DNA of 46,359 nt from Vibrio sp. S9_S30 (GTDB lineage Bacteria; Pseudomonadota; Gammaproteobacteria; Enterobacterales; Vibrionaceae). The stretch lies in NCBI RefSeq assembly GCF_014694455.1, contig NZ_JAAUWT010000025.1, forward strand, positions 1 to 46,359. The letters run 5' to 3'. The position numbers were made by a program, and so were the translations under genes. Positions 1 through 7,404 of the stretch are shown piece after piece. Below the pieces are notes generated by a model. It was given only the letters and a program-made list of their open reading frames with translations. It had not been told where the DNA came from and did not search any database. Positions within the stretch are counted from its first letter, which is position 1, and each line of letters opens with the position of its first letter.

Positions 1-677
1 TAGACTCGCTTATCTATAACGTTTCTAAATACTACACCTTTTATCACCGTGGTTTCTGTTACGTCCATCACCTGGTATTGAGGATTAAGTGGAACCAGTT
101 TCTTTTTACCACAATCTTCAAGCAATTGCTTGAAGGTTGCTTCTTGAGTGGCTTCATCTACAGCCACGACATAGTCGCCTATCTCGGGTTCTTTGTCTGG
201 ATTGACTAGAATCAAACTGCCATTTGGGAAACTCTCTTTTGTTTCACAGTTTTCCATTGAGTTGCCTGAAACAGTTAAGCAAAAGGTATTTCTAGGCATT
301 TTTCCAGTTACAAACTTGGTTTCTTGGTTATAGCTATCAATACATGGGCTTTCTGCCCAGCCACCAGCATTCACCCAACTTACAATAGGGATTTCTCGTC
401 CAAGCGTTGGCGAAATATGTCTTTTTCTTGTTGGCGCAGTTATATCAACAGGCTCTACAGCGCTTGAACGACCTAACCTCTTTTCTAAATCTGCTAAAGA
501 CCATCCAAATAATTTGCAGTATCCATCGACAATAGGCCAGCTAGGAATAGCTCCATTTTCCACTCTAGATAATGTAGACGAAGAACAATCAATACCCCAT
601 TCCTTAAAAGTAGAAGCAACCTCTTCCATGCTGAATCGCTTTTTTCTCTCGGTTCTTAATATTTTGTGCAATTCCAT
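1..677 (-). CDS. cI: CI-like repressor (HTH plus S24/LexA peptidase), runs off the window edge
   Basis: Read on the minus strand from the ATG at 675-677, 225 codons stay open to base 3. The stop TAA is completed only across the circular join (46232-46234 in the repeated copy), so the gene is intact on the circle. Residues about 15-45 form a helix-turn-helix with the pattern STLSRVENG. Residues 96-223 are a LexA/S24-type domain: an Ala104-Gly105 cleavage dipeptide in VNAGG, catalytic Ser140 in SGNSME and catalytic Lys183 in TFKQL. Known for the family: RecA-stimulated self-cleavage inactivates the repressor after DNA damage. The neighbour is a divergent cro-like gene across an operator region, the classic immunity switch. 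No SD-like sequence is obvious before the ATG. The fold assignment is firm; the regulatory role is inferred from the family and position. Confidence 0.9.
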   Translation of the reverse strand, partial: MELHKILRTERKKRFSMEEVASTFKEWGIDCSSSTLSRVENGAIPSWPIVDGYCKLFGWSLADLEKRLGRSSAVEPVDITAPTRKRHISPTLGREIPIVSWVNAGGWAESPCIDSYNQETKFVTGKMPRNTFCLTVSGNSMENCETKESFPNGSLILVNPDKEPEIGDYVVAVDEATQEATFKQLLEDCGKKKLVPLNPQYQVMDVTETTVIKGVVFRNVIDKRV

Positions 678-706
678 ATCAATTACTCAGTTGGGTAGAA
701 GGCCTA

Positions 707-814
707 TTCATATATGAAAGATTTTAAACCTTTCATATTTGGGACGCCCGTCAAAAGGCAAAACAAAACAAACTTGTCTTTTTCCCATATATGAAATAAT
801 CTGTGCATATGAAA
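707..814. promoter_or_regulatory. cI/cro operator-promoter region
   Basis: Four copies of a TTTCATAT-type element sit between the divergent cI and cro-like genes. They are a perfect 12-bp palindrome TTCATATATGAA at 707-718, CTTTCATATTTGGG at 730-743, CCCATATATGAAA at 784-796 (inverse orientation) and GCATATGAAAA at 806-816, which covers the cro start codon. A plausible rightward promoter has -35 TTGTCT (774-779) and -10 TAATCT (797-802) with 17-bp spacing, and the third element lies between the boxes. Binding by CI or the Cro-like protein is inferred. Confidence 0.65.
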
Positions 815-1042
815 ACTCCTTTACATAAATGCAGGGCTCATGAAGGTGTCTCTTTAGGCTTCTTGGCCCAAGAAGTCAGTTCTAGCGGCTCAACACTAAG
901 TCGATTGGAAGGAGGGGTATCTAAAAATACGTCGGGAGAAGTGTGTTATCTGGTGCTTGAGCGATACAAACACAACGGCTTAACCCTTGAGCATTTGATT
1001 TACCCAGAACGCTTCCCTGATTTCGATATAACTAAAGAATAG
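809..1042 (+). CDS. Cro-like HTH regulator
   Basis: A 77-aa protein (79 aa if the in-frame GTG at 803 is used). Residues around 18-40 (GFLAQEVSSSGSTLSRLEGG) look like an XRE-type helix-turn-helix and share the STLSR recognition-helix pattern with the divergent CI protein. This suggests that both proteins read the same operators. It is the first gene of the long rightward transcript. There is no Shine-Dalgarno sequence before the ATG at 809, and the best promoter places the transcript start at or within a few bases of that ATG, so the mRNA may be leaderless. A Cro-type role is inferred from position. Confidence 0.65.
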   Translation: MKTPLHKCRAHEGVSLGFLAQEVSSSGSTLSRLEGGVSKNTSGEVCYLVLERYKHNGLTLEHLIYPERFPDFDITKE

Positions 1043-1058
1043 TCAGTAGGTGGTAGTA

Positions 1059-1658
1059 ATGAAACGTCGAATAAACGACAACAGATTGTCAGCGATAGTG
1101 ATTCGCCATATCAATTGCTATTTGGAAGGCACAGGTATTGCCGTCGAGAAGTACACAAGAACTCGCGTCTTACCTGAGCTAATCAAAGCTGGAGAACTTT
1201 TTGAACCTGAGACAGACGTAGAGAAGTGGTACAAAAGCCAATCTCGTCGTCTTGTTCGCTACATCGACGGTGAAAACCAATTGTCAGTGAACTGGGTATT
1301 TCCTTTCATTTCCAGCCTCCCTAGCGAGTACCAGCAGCCATTGAAGAATGAGCTTTGCGGCATGCTGGGCTCTTTTTTTGTTGCATTAACCGCAATGGGT
1401 CCACGAGCTCAAAGCAATGAAGCCCGATCACACTTACCTCAAATGGCAAAAGAATGGGGCGACATCCTTATTAAATCAAACCCAGCAATGGATGGTGTTT
1501 TCACGCCTGATGATGATTCTGTTGAAGTTCTTCATTACGCAAATGAAATAGCCGAGTGCATTGGCATTTTGATGGCAGAGCTTGGTGCTATTTACCGCGC
1601 CACAGGAATTGAACCTGCCTCAGTCAAAGCGTACCGAAACAGCACTTTGTTTGATTAA
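1059..1658 (+). CDS. Early-region phage protein of unknown function
   Basis: About 199 aa from the ATG at 1059, preceded by AGGTGG with a 5-base gap; the in-frame GTG at 1050 is less likely. The protein is soluble, with a W-x-KSQSRRLVRYIDGE stretch followed by WVFPFISSLP. I recall similar arrangements in uncharacterised proteins beside phage immunity and Q genes, and a CII-like role is possible but unproven. It sits 16 bases after the cro-like gene and ahead of the Q-type gene, so it is probably in the same early transcript. Confidence 0.7.
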   Translation: MKRRINDNRLSAIVIRHINCYLEGTGIAVEKYTRTRVLPELIKAGELFEPETDVEKWYKSQSRRLVRYIDGENQLSVNWVFPFISSLPSEYQQPLKNELCGMLGSFFVALTAMGPRAQSNEARSHLPQMAKEWGDILIKSNPAMDGVFTPDDDSVEVLHYANEIAECIGILMAELGAIYRATGIEPASVKAYRNSTLFD

Positions 1659-1668
1659 GGGGATGGCT

Positions 1669-2391
1669 ATGCGTGTGAAGTATAACGAGGAAGGCCTACG
1701 AGAAGAGCTTCGCTCCGCGCTTTTAGTTATTCCCAGAACCAAAGGTCAGTTGGATGGTTTTGAAAACAATGGAAGTAGCGATGCAAGGTTTCAACGCACG
1801 AATTACCGCACTGAGGTGGGTGAGAACGGCGAAGAATTGGCAAAAGTTAAACAGCAAGTGGTTACCACATTGGCATGTAAACAATTTAAGCGCTCCCCTA
1901 TGCCACTTCCACCTCAAGCGTTTAGGCATACGAAGTTGGTGCACGATATGAATAGTGCACCGGAGCATATCGGGGATTGGCTTCGCTTTTGTTACAGCGA
2001 AGGAGCGCAATGCCCCACAAAAGTTTTGTTAAGTGTCTTGCTTGCTTTCTTTTATGAAGAGGAATCAATAAGCCTTAGCGATAAATCTAAGGACTTGATC
2101 AAGCACCTTGCCCTACTCGCTTGCATGCAAAAGCGTGATGCGCTGAACGCCAGAAGAATGCAACTTACTCATGTAGAGATTGCGAAGCTGGCAGAGAAGA
2201 AGCAAAAAGCATGGGAGAAATCATGGGCTAAGCGTTGGAACCGCCTGATCGATATTTTAAACCGATTTGATACGGAGGGCTTAAACCATGTGCATGAACG
2301 AGGGCGCAGCCGAAAAGCTACCAGAAGGCATGCCGACGTGCCTGTGCAATCTGTACTTCGGGCTGCAGCCAGAGAATACGTGGCTGCCTGA
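1669..2391 (+). CDS. Q: Q-type antitermination protein
   Basis: About 240 aa. The ATG at 1669 is preferred because AAGGGG (1657-1662) lies six bases upstream, whereas it abuts the ATG at 1663. The central and C-terminal part has the pattern of the phage_antitermQ family: DWLRFCYSEG, then a helical stretch, then WAKRWNRLIDILNRFD near the C-terminus. Known for the family: Q binds near the late promoter and lets RNA polymerase read through terminators. This fits the many intrinsic terminators lying between downstream genes on the same strand. The basic C-terminal end (RGRSRKATRR) overlaps the next gene by about 100 bases. The family call is from pattern recognition, not from a search. Confidence 0.7.
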   Translation: MRVKYNEEGLREELRSALLVIPRTKGQLDGFENNGSSDARFQRTNYRTEVGENGEELAKVKQQVVTTLACKQFKRSPMPLPPQAFRHTKLVHDMNSAPEHIGDWLRFCYSEGAQCPTKVLLSVLLAFFYEEESISLSDKSKDLIKHLALLACMQKRDALNARRMQLTHVEIAKLAEKKQKAWEKSWAKRWNRLIDILNRFDTEGLNHVHERGRSRKATRRHADVPVQSVLRAAAREYVAA

Positions 2392-2611
2392 GTGGGGATA
2401 CAACAAGACCACTAAGCAATTCATTTTACGTTGTCCCAACTGCAAATATCAGGTAGGTCCTTTTGAAAACAAACCAGCCGCCATTGCGAGTTGGGCTTTG
2501 TTAAGCCGACACGGTGACAAGCATGTGTATAGCAATTGGGCTAAAGACTATGCCGCACATTACCCAGTACCAGAGCACTTAACGCAGTACTTACGCCAGG
2601 AGAGAGCATAA
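2288..2611 (+). CDS. Small zinc-ribbon protein, Lar-like arrangement
   Basis: A 107-aa protein. The start at 2288 has GGAGGG (2275-2280) at good spacing, so the 104-base overlap with the Q-type gene appears real. Cysteine pairs at CLC (near residue 18) and CPNC (near residue 48), followed by GPFENKPAAIASWALLSR, match the layout of phage zinc-ribbon proteins of the Lar type, where the second CxxC precedes a tail ending in an AIxxW motif. Lar proteins alleviate type I restriction; that function is not established here. It ends one base before the next start codon, which suggests translational coupling. Confidence 0.65.
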   Translation: MCMNEGAAEKLPEGMPTCLCNLYFGLQPENTWLPEWGYNKTTKQFILRCPNCKYQVGPFENKPAAIASWALLSRHGDKHVYSNWAKDYAAHYPVPEHLTQYLRQERA

Positions 2612-2884
2612 ATGGAACTAAAGAAAATTGGTGAACATAAATTAAAACCAGAGGCAATAAAAACTCACCCAGTAATTTTATGTGGTGAGTGTTATGGGGA
2701 AACAAAAGCAATAACTGAATATAGAGACACTAGCTCTGCAGTCGATTGTGAAGAGTTAAGTGTAATTCATGTTCACTTCGAAGAAGTGCATGTCTCCCAG
2801 TGTTGTCGCGATCTTCTTGTGTTGGTTAACAACGACGAAGATGAACTTACATCAGATGATGCCTACGAATATAAGCATCTTTGA
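2612..2884 (+). CDS. Hypothetical acidic protein with CxxC motif
   Basis: A 90-aa acidic protein. GGAGAG lies upstream inside the end of the previous gene, which is directly adjacent. It has CGEC near residues 24-27 and a CC pair near residue 68, so metal binding is possible. There are no membrane segments. I do not recognise a family. Confidence 0.6.
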   Translation: MELKKIGEHKLKPEAIKTHPVILCGECYGETKAITEYRDTSSAVDCEELSVIHVHFEEVHVSQCCRDLLVLVNNDEDELTSDDAYEYKHL

Positions 2885-2892
2885 GGGGAAGT

Positions 2893-3072
2893 ATGTAAAC
2901 CACGAACACAACCGATACCCCATTTACGTTTGAAAGCTTTTTCCAAGCCGAGTCTCACTTAGAAAAACAAGGCTATCACTGTGAAAAAGAACGTTGGATC
3001 CATGTAGATAAGCCAATTGTGTCCGTGGTCCCAACCGATAACGGTGTCCAAATTAAACCAATTCAACATTAA
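2893..3072 (+). pseudogene. Small gene with a stop at codon 2
   Basis: A well-placed GAGGGG (2883-2888) precedes ATG at 2893, but codon 2 (2896-2898) is TAA. From codon 3 the same frame is open for 57 codons to the TAA at 3070-3072, and the product looks natural (a TTNTTDTPFTFESFF-like start and a PTDNGVQIKP-like end). A single base change, for example from AAA or CAA, would explain it. No alternative ATG, GTG or TTG lies early in this frame. The small protein is unrecognised. It is either a nonsense mutant, a sequencing error or an untranslated relic. Confidence 0.55.
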
Positions 3073-3081
3073 GAGTCTCTT

Positions 3082-4119
3082 ATGCAATTTAAACAATGTA
3101 CTCCTTATTATTTACCAGCATTTGCTTACAGCCTAGATACGCTTGAAAAGCGATTTGAAGAGTTTCGAGCTAAGCCTCTTTCAGATACAGGAATAGAATC
3201 ATTGGGCTTTGTTAGTCCAATGGACCTTAGCCGAGATGATTTAATTATTAAGCTTGGATGCTTGTATGGCTTTCGCTTGAAAATTCAAGAGAAGAATGTT
3301 TCCCCATCAAAAGTTAAGGAAGTTGTTAGTCAACGAGTAAGTAAAATCATGGAAGAAAAGCCTGACCTTGATCAGACCAAATTGGAAAATGAGTATTACG
3401 GTCAAGTTAAAGAAGAAATGCTACGCCTTGAAATACCAAGCGTTAACTATGTAACAGCATTTATTGATACCGACTCAGGCTATCTATTTGTTAATGACAA
3501 GAGCGAGAAACGCTGTGAACAGTTATTAAAACTTCTACGTCGCAGTTTGGGTTCTTTTGTTGCTCTATCTGTAAATACGGAACATCAACCATCGGATGCT
3601 TTATCAAGAGCTTTGCAAGGCGAGCGTAAGTTAAGTGATTTTCTTCGAGTCGATTATTACGATCAAATAAAGGCTGTTGGCGACAAAGCTACTAAGCAAG
3701 TCTCTTTTAAAGGGATCAAAATCGGCAAGGAAGAACGTGAAGTTCTTAAAGGAAAGAGCATTACTCAGATGGGTCTTGTTTTTTGTGCAAACGAAGATGA
3801 GACATGGGCTATCACAATCGTATCTAAGCGCGATAAGCATTTTTATATTCTCAGCTTTGTCGAACCCATCCCTAATTCAGATCCCACAGCCGACCGATTA
3901 TTCAGCATGTCTGATGAAGACTTCAATGCTAACTGGCTTATTACTGCTGATCGTTTAAATCGAATTATCTATTCCTTGAATGAATCGTTTGGTGGAAGAA
4001 CCGTGACCAATCGTGAAAGCGAAGAATCCGTTGCTCAGCTTAAAGAAGCGCAATTGATGTCGGTGACAGAAGAGAACATCAGTGAAGACGCTAAAGCATT
4101 GTTAGAAGGAGCTGAATAA
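3082..4119 (+). CDS. rdgC: RdgC-family recombination-associated protein
   Basis: A 345-aa protein, slightly longer than the roughly 300 aa of chromosomal RdgC. The N-terminus (FKQCTPYYLP, then a segment with ESLGFVSP) and the later SVNYVTAFIDTDSGYLFV pattern match RdgC. RdgC forms a ring around double-stranded DNA and modulates RecA loading. In a phage it would act on recombination or replication intermediates. The gene overlaps ssb by one base (ATGG over the stop), so the two are probably co-translated as a DNA-transaction pair. The start has only a weak AAGAG signal. Confidence 0.85.
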   Translation: MQFKQCTPYYLPAFAYSLDTLEKRFEEFRAKPLSDTGIESLGFVSPMDLSRDDLIIKLGCLYGFRLKIQEKNVSPSKVKEVVSQRVSKIMEEKPDLDQTKLENEYYGQVKEEMLRLEIPSVNYVTAFIDTDSGYLFVNDKSEKRCEQLLKLLRRSLGSFVALSVNTEHQPSDALSRALQGERKLSDFLRVDYYDQIKAVGDKATKQVSFKGIKIGKEEREVLKGKSITQMGLVFCANEDETWAITIVSKRDKHFYILSFVEPIPNSDPTADRLFSMSDEDFNANWLITADRLNRIIYSLNESFGGRTVTNRESEESVAQLKEAQLMSVTEENISEDAKALLEGAE

Positions 4120-4670
4120 TGGCGAGTCGTGGCGTTAACAAAGTCATCATCATGGGAAACCTTGGTCAAGATCCCGAGGTTAGATACACCAATAATCAAA
4201 CAGCAATAGCGAACATTACGGTAGCCACCAGCGACAAGTGGCGAGATAAAGCGACTGGAGAACCACGCGAAAAAACCGAATGGCACCGCATTGTTCTGTT
4301 TGGCAAGGTTGCAGAAATCGCAGGCGAATATTTACGTAAAGGCTCTCAGGTTTACATTGAAGGTCAACTTCAAACTCGCAAATGGCAAGACCAAAGCGGA
4401 CAAGATCGCTACACCACAGAGGTGGTGGTTCAGTATCCAAATGGTCGAATGCAGTTAATTGGTGGTAATCCTAACAATCCACATCAAGGTGGTTGGGGTC
4501 AGCCACAGCAACCAGCAGCACAACAGCCATCACCACAGCGAAGCCCAGCTCAATCTCAGCCACAACAAGCGCAACCGCAATACAATGAGCCGCCTATGGA
4601 TTTCGATGATGATATTCCATTCCGCGATACCTTTGCTCGCGGTGCTCGCACTGCTTACGCCTGTTCATAA
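4119..4670 (+). CDS. ssb: Single-stranded DNA-binding protein with extended C-terminus
   Basis: A 183-aa protein. The N-terminal OB-fold (about 1-110) is typical: GVNKVIIMGNLGQDPE, TEWHRIVLFGK, YIEGQLQTRKWQD. A Gln/Pro-rich linker follows (115-158). Cellular SSB proteins end in an acidic tip, usually DFDDDIPF, whose final Phe carboxyl is bound by partners such as ExoI and PriA. Here MDFDDDIPF is present but is followed by about 15 further residues (RDTFARG onward), so the tip is internal. It is adjacent to rdgC and a C5 methyltransferase in the early operon. Confidence 0.95.
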   Translation: MASRGVNKVIIMGNLGQDPEVRYTNNQTAIANITVATSDKWRDKATGEPREKTEWHRIVLFGKVAEIAGEYLRKGSQVYIEGQLQTRKWQDQSGQDRYTTEVVVQYPNGRMQLIGGNPNNPHQGGWGQPQQPAAQQPSPQRSPAQSQPQQAQPQYNEPPMDFDDDIPFRDTFARGARTAYACS

Positions 4671-4678
4671 GGTCAAAC

Positions 4679-4855
4679 ATGCAGCCTGACTCGAACCAAC
4701 TCGTAGCTTATGTAATGAAGCACAACCGAATGTCTCAGCCGCAGGCTATGGGTTGGTTAGATAAATGGGTGCCAGAGTGGAGAACGGAACCACCTCCACA
4801 GAGCGTTGGCACTATTTATTACGATGGCGCCTCAGATGGATATGAAAATGAATAA
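4679..4855 (+). CDS. Small hypothetical protein (58 aa)
   Basis: ATG at 4679, eight bases after the ssb stop, reading 58 codons to the TAA at 4853. Its end overlaps the start of the next gene (ATGAATAA arrangement, ATG at 4848), typical of coupled small phage genes. It contains MGWLDKWVPEW and a PPP run, with no recognised domain. The upstream ribosome site (AAGGTC) is weak. Confidence 0.5.
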   Translation: MQPDSNQLVAYVMKHNRMSQPQAMGWLDKWVPEWRTEPPPQSVGTIYYDGASDGYENE

Positions 4856-5189
4856 ACAAATTCCCGAAATTACGCTGAACGCTGAAAATTTTTATAAGGC
4901 GAGTATTGATAAGAAGTTGAGCACTATTCGTCTTGGTAACAAAGATATTTCACCTGGTCCTGCTTTCTTGGTTAACGATGAAAACCAAGCAAAGATTCTG
5001 ATCGATATTTGGTTTGTTAACCATTGCTTGTTGTCGGATCTAGAACTGAATGACGCAAGGCTTGATGGCTTCGACACAATGGAAGATTTAAAAGCGGAGT
5101 TGCGCCGTTGCTATCAACGACCACTACAAGAGCGTGAAGTTGTCACTCAGGTTCTTTTTAATGTAGTTGAAGAAGCGAGGGTGGCGTGA
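4848..5189 (+). CDS. ASCH-domain-like protein
   Basis: About 113 aa from the ATG at 4848; the longer in-frame reading from 4806 would overlap the preceding small gene fully. The pattern KKLSTIRLGNKDISPGPAFLV, a central hydrophobic strand and a C-terminal ELRRCY segment matches ASCH domains, which have a PUA-like fold and are proposed to bind RNA or modified nucleotides. The stop TGA overlaps the start of the C5 methyltransferase, so the two are probably translationally coupled. The biochemical role is unknown; the domain call is by eye. Confidence 0.6.
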   Translation: MNKQIPEITLNAENFYKASIDKKLSTIRLGNKDISPGPAFLVNDENQAKILIDIWFVNHCLLSDLELNDARLDGFDTMEDLKAELRRCYQRPLQEREVVTQVLFNVVEEARVA

Positions 5190-6610
5190 TGTATCAGATT
5201 CTCCCTCATGAATTAGTGGTCGATAACTTTGCTGGCGGTGGTGGTGCTGGTGAAGGAGTTCGGATGGCTTTGGGGCGTAGTGCTGACATTGCTATTAACC
5301 ATGATCCTGCTGCGATTGATATGTATCGCCTAAATCACCCAGACACTAAGGTCTTTTGTGAATCGGTTTGGGATGTTGATATTAAGAAAGTTTGCCAAGG
5401 TCGACCTGTTGGTTTTGGTTGGTTTTCCCCTGATTGCACTCACTTTTCAAAAGCCAAAGGTGATAAGCCGGTGGATCAAAAAATTCGTGGCTTGGCATGG
5501 GTAGTTGTTAGATGGGCGCTTCTCTCTGATATGAGAGGCTTTCATTTAGAGAACGTTGAAGAGTTTACCACTTGGGGGCCATTGAAAAAGATTGATGGCA
5601 AGTGGAAGCCTGACCCAGAAAAGAAAGGTGAAACGTTTGAAGCTTTTATCAAAGTGCTCACCACTGGTTTGTCTCCTTACCATCCTGCTTGGTCAGAAGT
5701 TTGTAGTGCTCTCAATATTGAAAATGACAGAGAAGCAAAAATAAAACTTCGTAATGGTCTTGGCTACAAGCTTGAACACAAAGTTTTGGCAGCTTGTGAC
5801 TATGGTGCAGGAACAACGCGAGAGCGATTCTTCATGATAGCGCGTAAAGATGGTGGGAAAAATATCTGGCCTGAACCAACGCATGGCGAAGATCTAATAC
5901 CTTATGTTACAGCTGCAGACAGTATTGATTGGAGTCTTCCGGTTATGTCTATTTTTGGACGCAAAAAACCGTTAGCAGAAAAGACTCTTGCCAGAATTGC
6001 TAAGGGTATACAACGATTCGTTATTGATTGTGAAGACCCATTCATTGCACCTGGAGAAACCATTATTCCATTCATTACTGAATGTGCTAACGCTTCCAGC
6101 CAACGCAATATGCCAATTGATGAACCTTTGAGAACTATTACCGCTTATCCAAAGGGTGGAAGCTTTGCTTTGGTAACGGCTCATATAGTTAAGCTTCGTA
6201 ACGGTAATGTTGGTCATTCTATGAATGAGCCGCTTCATACCATTACTTCTGGTGGCAACCACTTCGGTGTCGTTACTGCTTTTCTGATTGCCTACTACGG
6301 TACCGACAATATGCAAGCTTTGGATACTCCCCTGAACACGATAACGACGAGGGATCGGTTTGCCCTTGTGGTTGTTAAAGGTCATCCGTACATGATTGTT
6401 GATATTGGTCTAAGGATGTTGCAGCCACATGAGCTATTTAAGGCTCAGAGCTTTCGTGATGATTACATCATTGGCCATAACAGTTCAGGCAAAAAGTTAT
6501 CGAAGAAAGAGCAAGTATCCAAGGTGGGGAACTCGGTTCCACCTCTTCTAGCTAAGGCTTTAGTTCAGGCTAACTTTGGTCAGCCGCTTTCAAATACGAT
6601 TGCCGCTTAA
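5189..6610 (+). CDS. C5 DNA cytosine methyltransferase
   Basis: A 473-aa protein from the ATG at 5189. Motif I is DNFAGGGGAGEG (residues 12-23). The motif IV catalytic Cys83 sits in SPDCTHFS rather than the usual PPC context, a variant I associate with phage and prophage enzymes. Motif VI ENV is at 121-123, a motif VIII-like RERFFMIA lies near 210 and a motif X-like VGNSVPP near the C-terminus. It would transfer a methyl group from SAM to cytosine C5, probably to shield phage DNA from restriction. There is no restriction endonuclease beside it, so it is an orphan enzyme. Its target sequence cannot be read from the protein. Confidence 0.9.
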   Translation: MYQILPHELVVDNFAGGGGAGEGVRMALGRSADIAINHDPAAIDMYRLNHPDTKVFCESVWDVDIKKVCQGRPVGFGWFSPDCTHFSKAKGDKPVDQKIRGLAWVVVRWALLSDMRGFHLENVEEFTTWGPLKKIDGKWKPDPEKKGETFEAFIKVLTTGLSPYHPAWSEVCSALNIENDREAKIKLRNGLGYKLEHKVLAACDYGAGTTRERFFMIARKDGGKNIWPEPTHGEDLIPYVTAADSIDWSLPVMSIFGRKKPLAEKTLARIAKGIQRFVIDCEDPFIAPGETIIPFITECANASSQRNMPIDEPLRTITAYPKGGSFALVTAHIVKLRNGNVGHSMNEPLHTITSGGNHFGVVTAFLIAYYGTDNMQALDTPLNTITTRDRFALVVVKGHPYMIVDIGLRMLQPHELFKAQSFRDDYIIGHNSSGKKLSKKEQVSKVGNSVPPLLAKALVQANFGQPLSNTIAA

Positions 6611-6622
6611 AGGAACAGCCAG

Positions 6623-6988
6623 ATGGAAGGTTTTAAAGGAAAAATCAGCTCCTTCTGGCGTTCTAAAAGTGGAAAGGTTTATTTCCGTCTGTATGGAGTT
6701 GAGCACCCTTTTCTTATTGGTAGTGGAGTCAGGGAAGATCTTGTTCCTTGGCTTGCTAAGAACTTGGGTGCTTGTGCAAATGCCATTGATAAGGGTGAGT
6801 TTTACCTTGTCACTTGGTTTGGAATTACATGCAAAGTCCATCTACGACAGAACGGTAAACCAACCAAGTGGGAAGAACGCGAGTTGCCATATAAATGGGC
6901 CAAGGTGGCGAAAGTGCAGAAACGTCGTCGCCAGTGGTTAAGTGAAAATGAATACAACGGCTATTACGAGCCGATAATTAAGGATTAA
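6623..6988 (+). CDS. Hypothetical protein
   Basis: A 121-aa protein starting at ATG 6623 behind AGGAA, 12 bases after the methyltransferase. It begins FKGKISSFWRSKSGKVYFRLYGV, reminiscent of a small beta-rich domain, and carries a basic KVQKRRRQW segment near residue 95 that could contact nucleic acid. No family is recognised. Confidence 0.6.
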   Translation: MEGFKGKISSFWRSKSGKVYFRLYGVEHPFLIGSGVREDLVPWLAKNLGACANAIDKGEFYLVTWFGITCKVHLRQNGKPTKWEERELPYKWAKVAKVQKRRRQWLSENEYNGYYEPIIKD

Positions 6989-6992
6989 ACGA

Positions 6993-7397
6993 ATGAAGAA
7001 ATTAGCTTTATTGGCATTAGCGGTAGCAGCCTTGTCAGCTTGTAGTAGAGACGCACAGGTAGCATCAAGTAATTTGTCTAAAGCGGCAGATATGTTTGAA
7101 ATAGACAGACGCGTAGTCTTCTATAACGGGATTACAGGTGATTATATGCTAACAATAGAAGGTCGTTGTTCTATTGAAGATCAAAGTCGTCAACTAGAGG
7201 TTACTTGTAAAACAGGCCCAAATGATTACAAGAAACATTTCTTAGGTTTATCAGATAATGTCACTTACTTTGCGGAGCACTTAACAGGAACGGATGTCAG
7301 CATTTACCATCATCGAATAGTGTTTAAACCACAGTTAATTGTCCCAGAATTTGATTTAAATGTTGACGAGTCTGAAATGCTGAATAATAGGCATTGA
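6993..7397 (+). CDS. Predicted lipoprotein
   Basis: A 134-aa protein. The N-terminus is a short basic and hydrophobic signal ending in a lipobox, LSAC with Cys17, so it is probably acylated and anchored to a membrane. The mature part (AQVASSNLSKAADMFEIDRR and onward) has two further Cys residues and resembles uncharacterised phage proteins. It follows the previous gene by four bases. Lysogenic conversion or exclusion is possible but only a guess. Confidence 0.65.
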   Translation: MKKLALLALAVAALSACSRDAQVASSNLSKAADMFEIDRRVVFYNGITGDYMLTIEGRCSIEDQSRQLEVTCKTGPNDYKKHFLGLSDNVTYFAEHLTGTDVSIYHHRIVFKPQLIVPEFDLNVDESEMLNNRH

Positions 7398-7404
7398 TAG
7401 TCGC

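Noticed and set aside
1..127. Biological terminal redundancy such as long direct terminal repeats.
   Set aside because: The repeat is exactly 127 bases, an assembler k-mer size, and lies inside the cI coding region; an assembly overlap explains it better.
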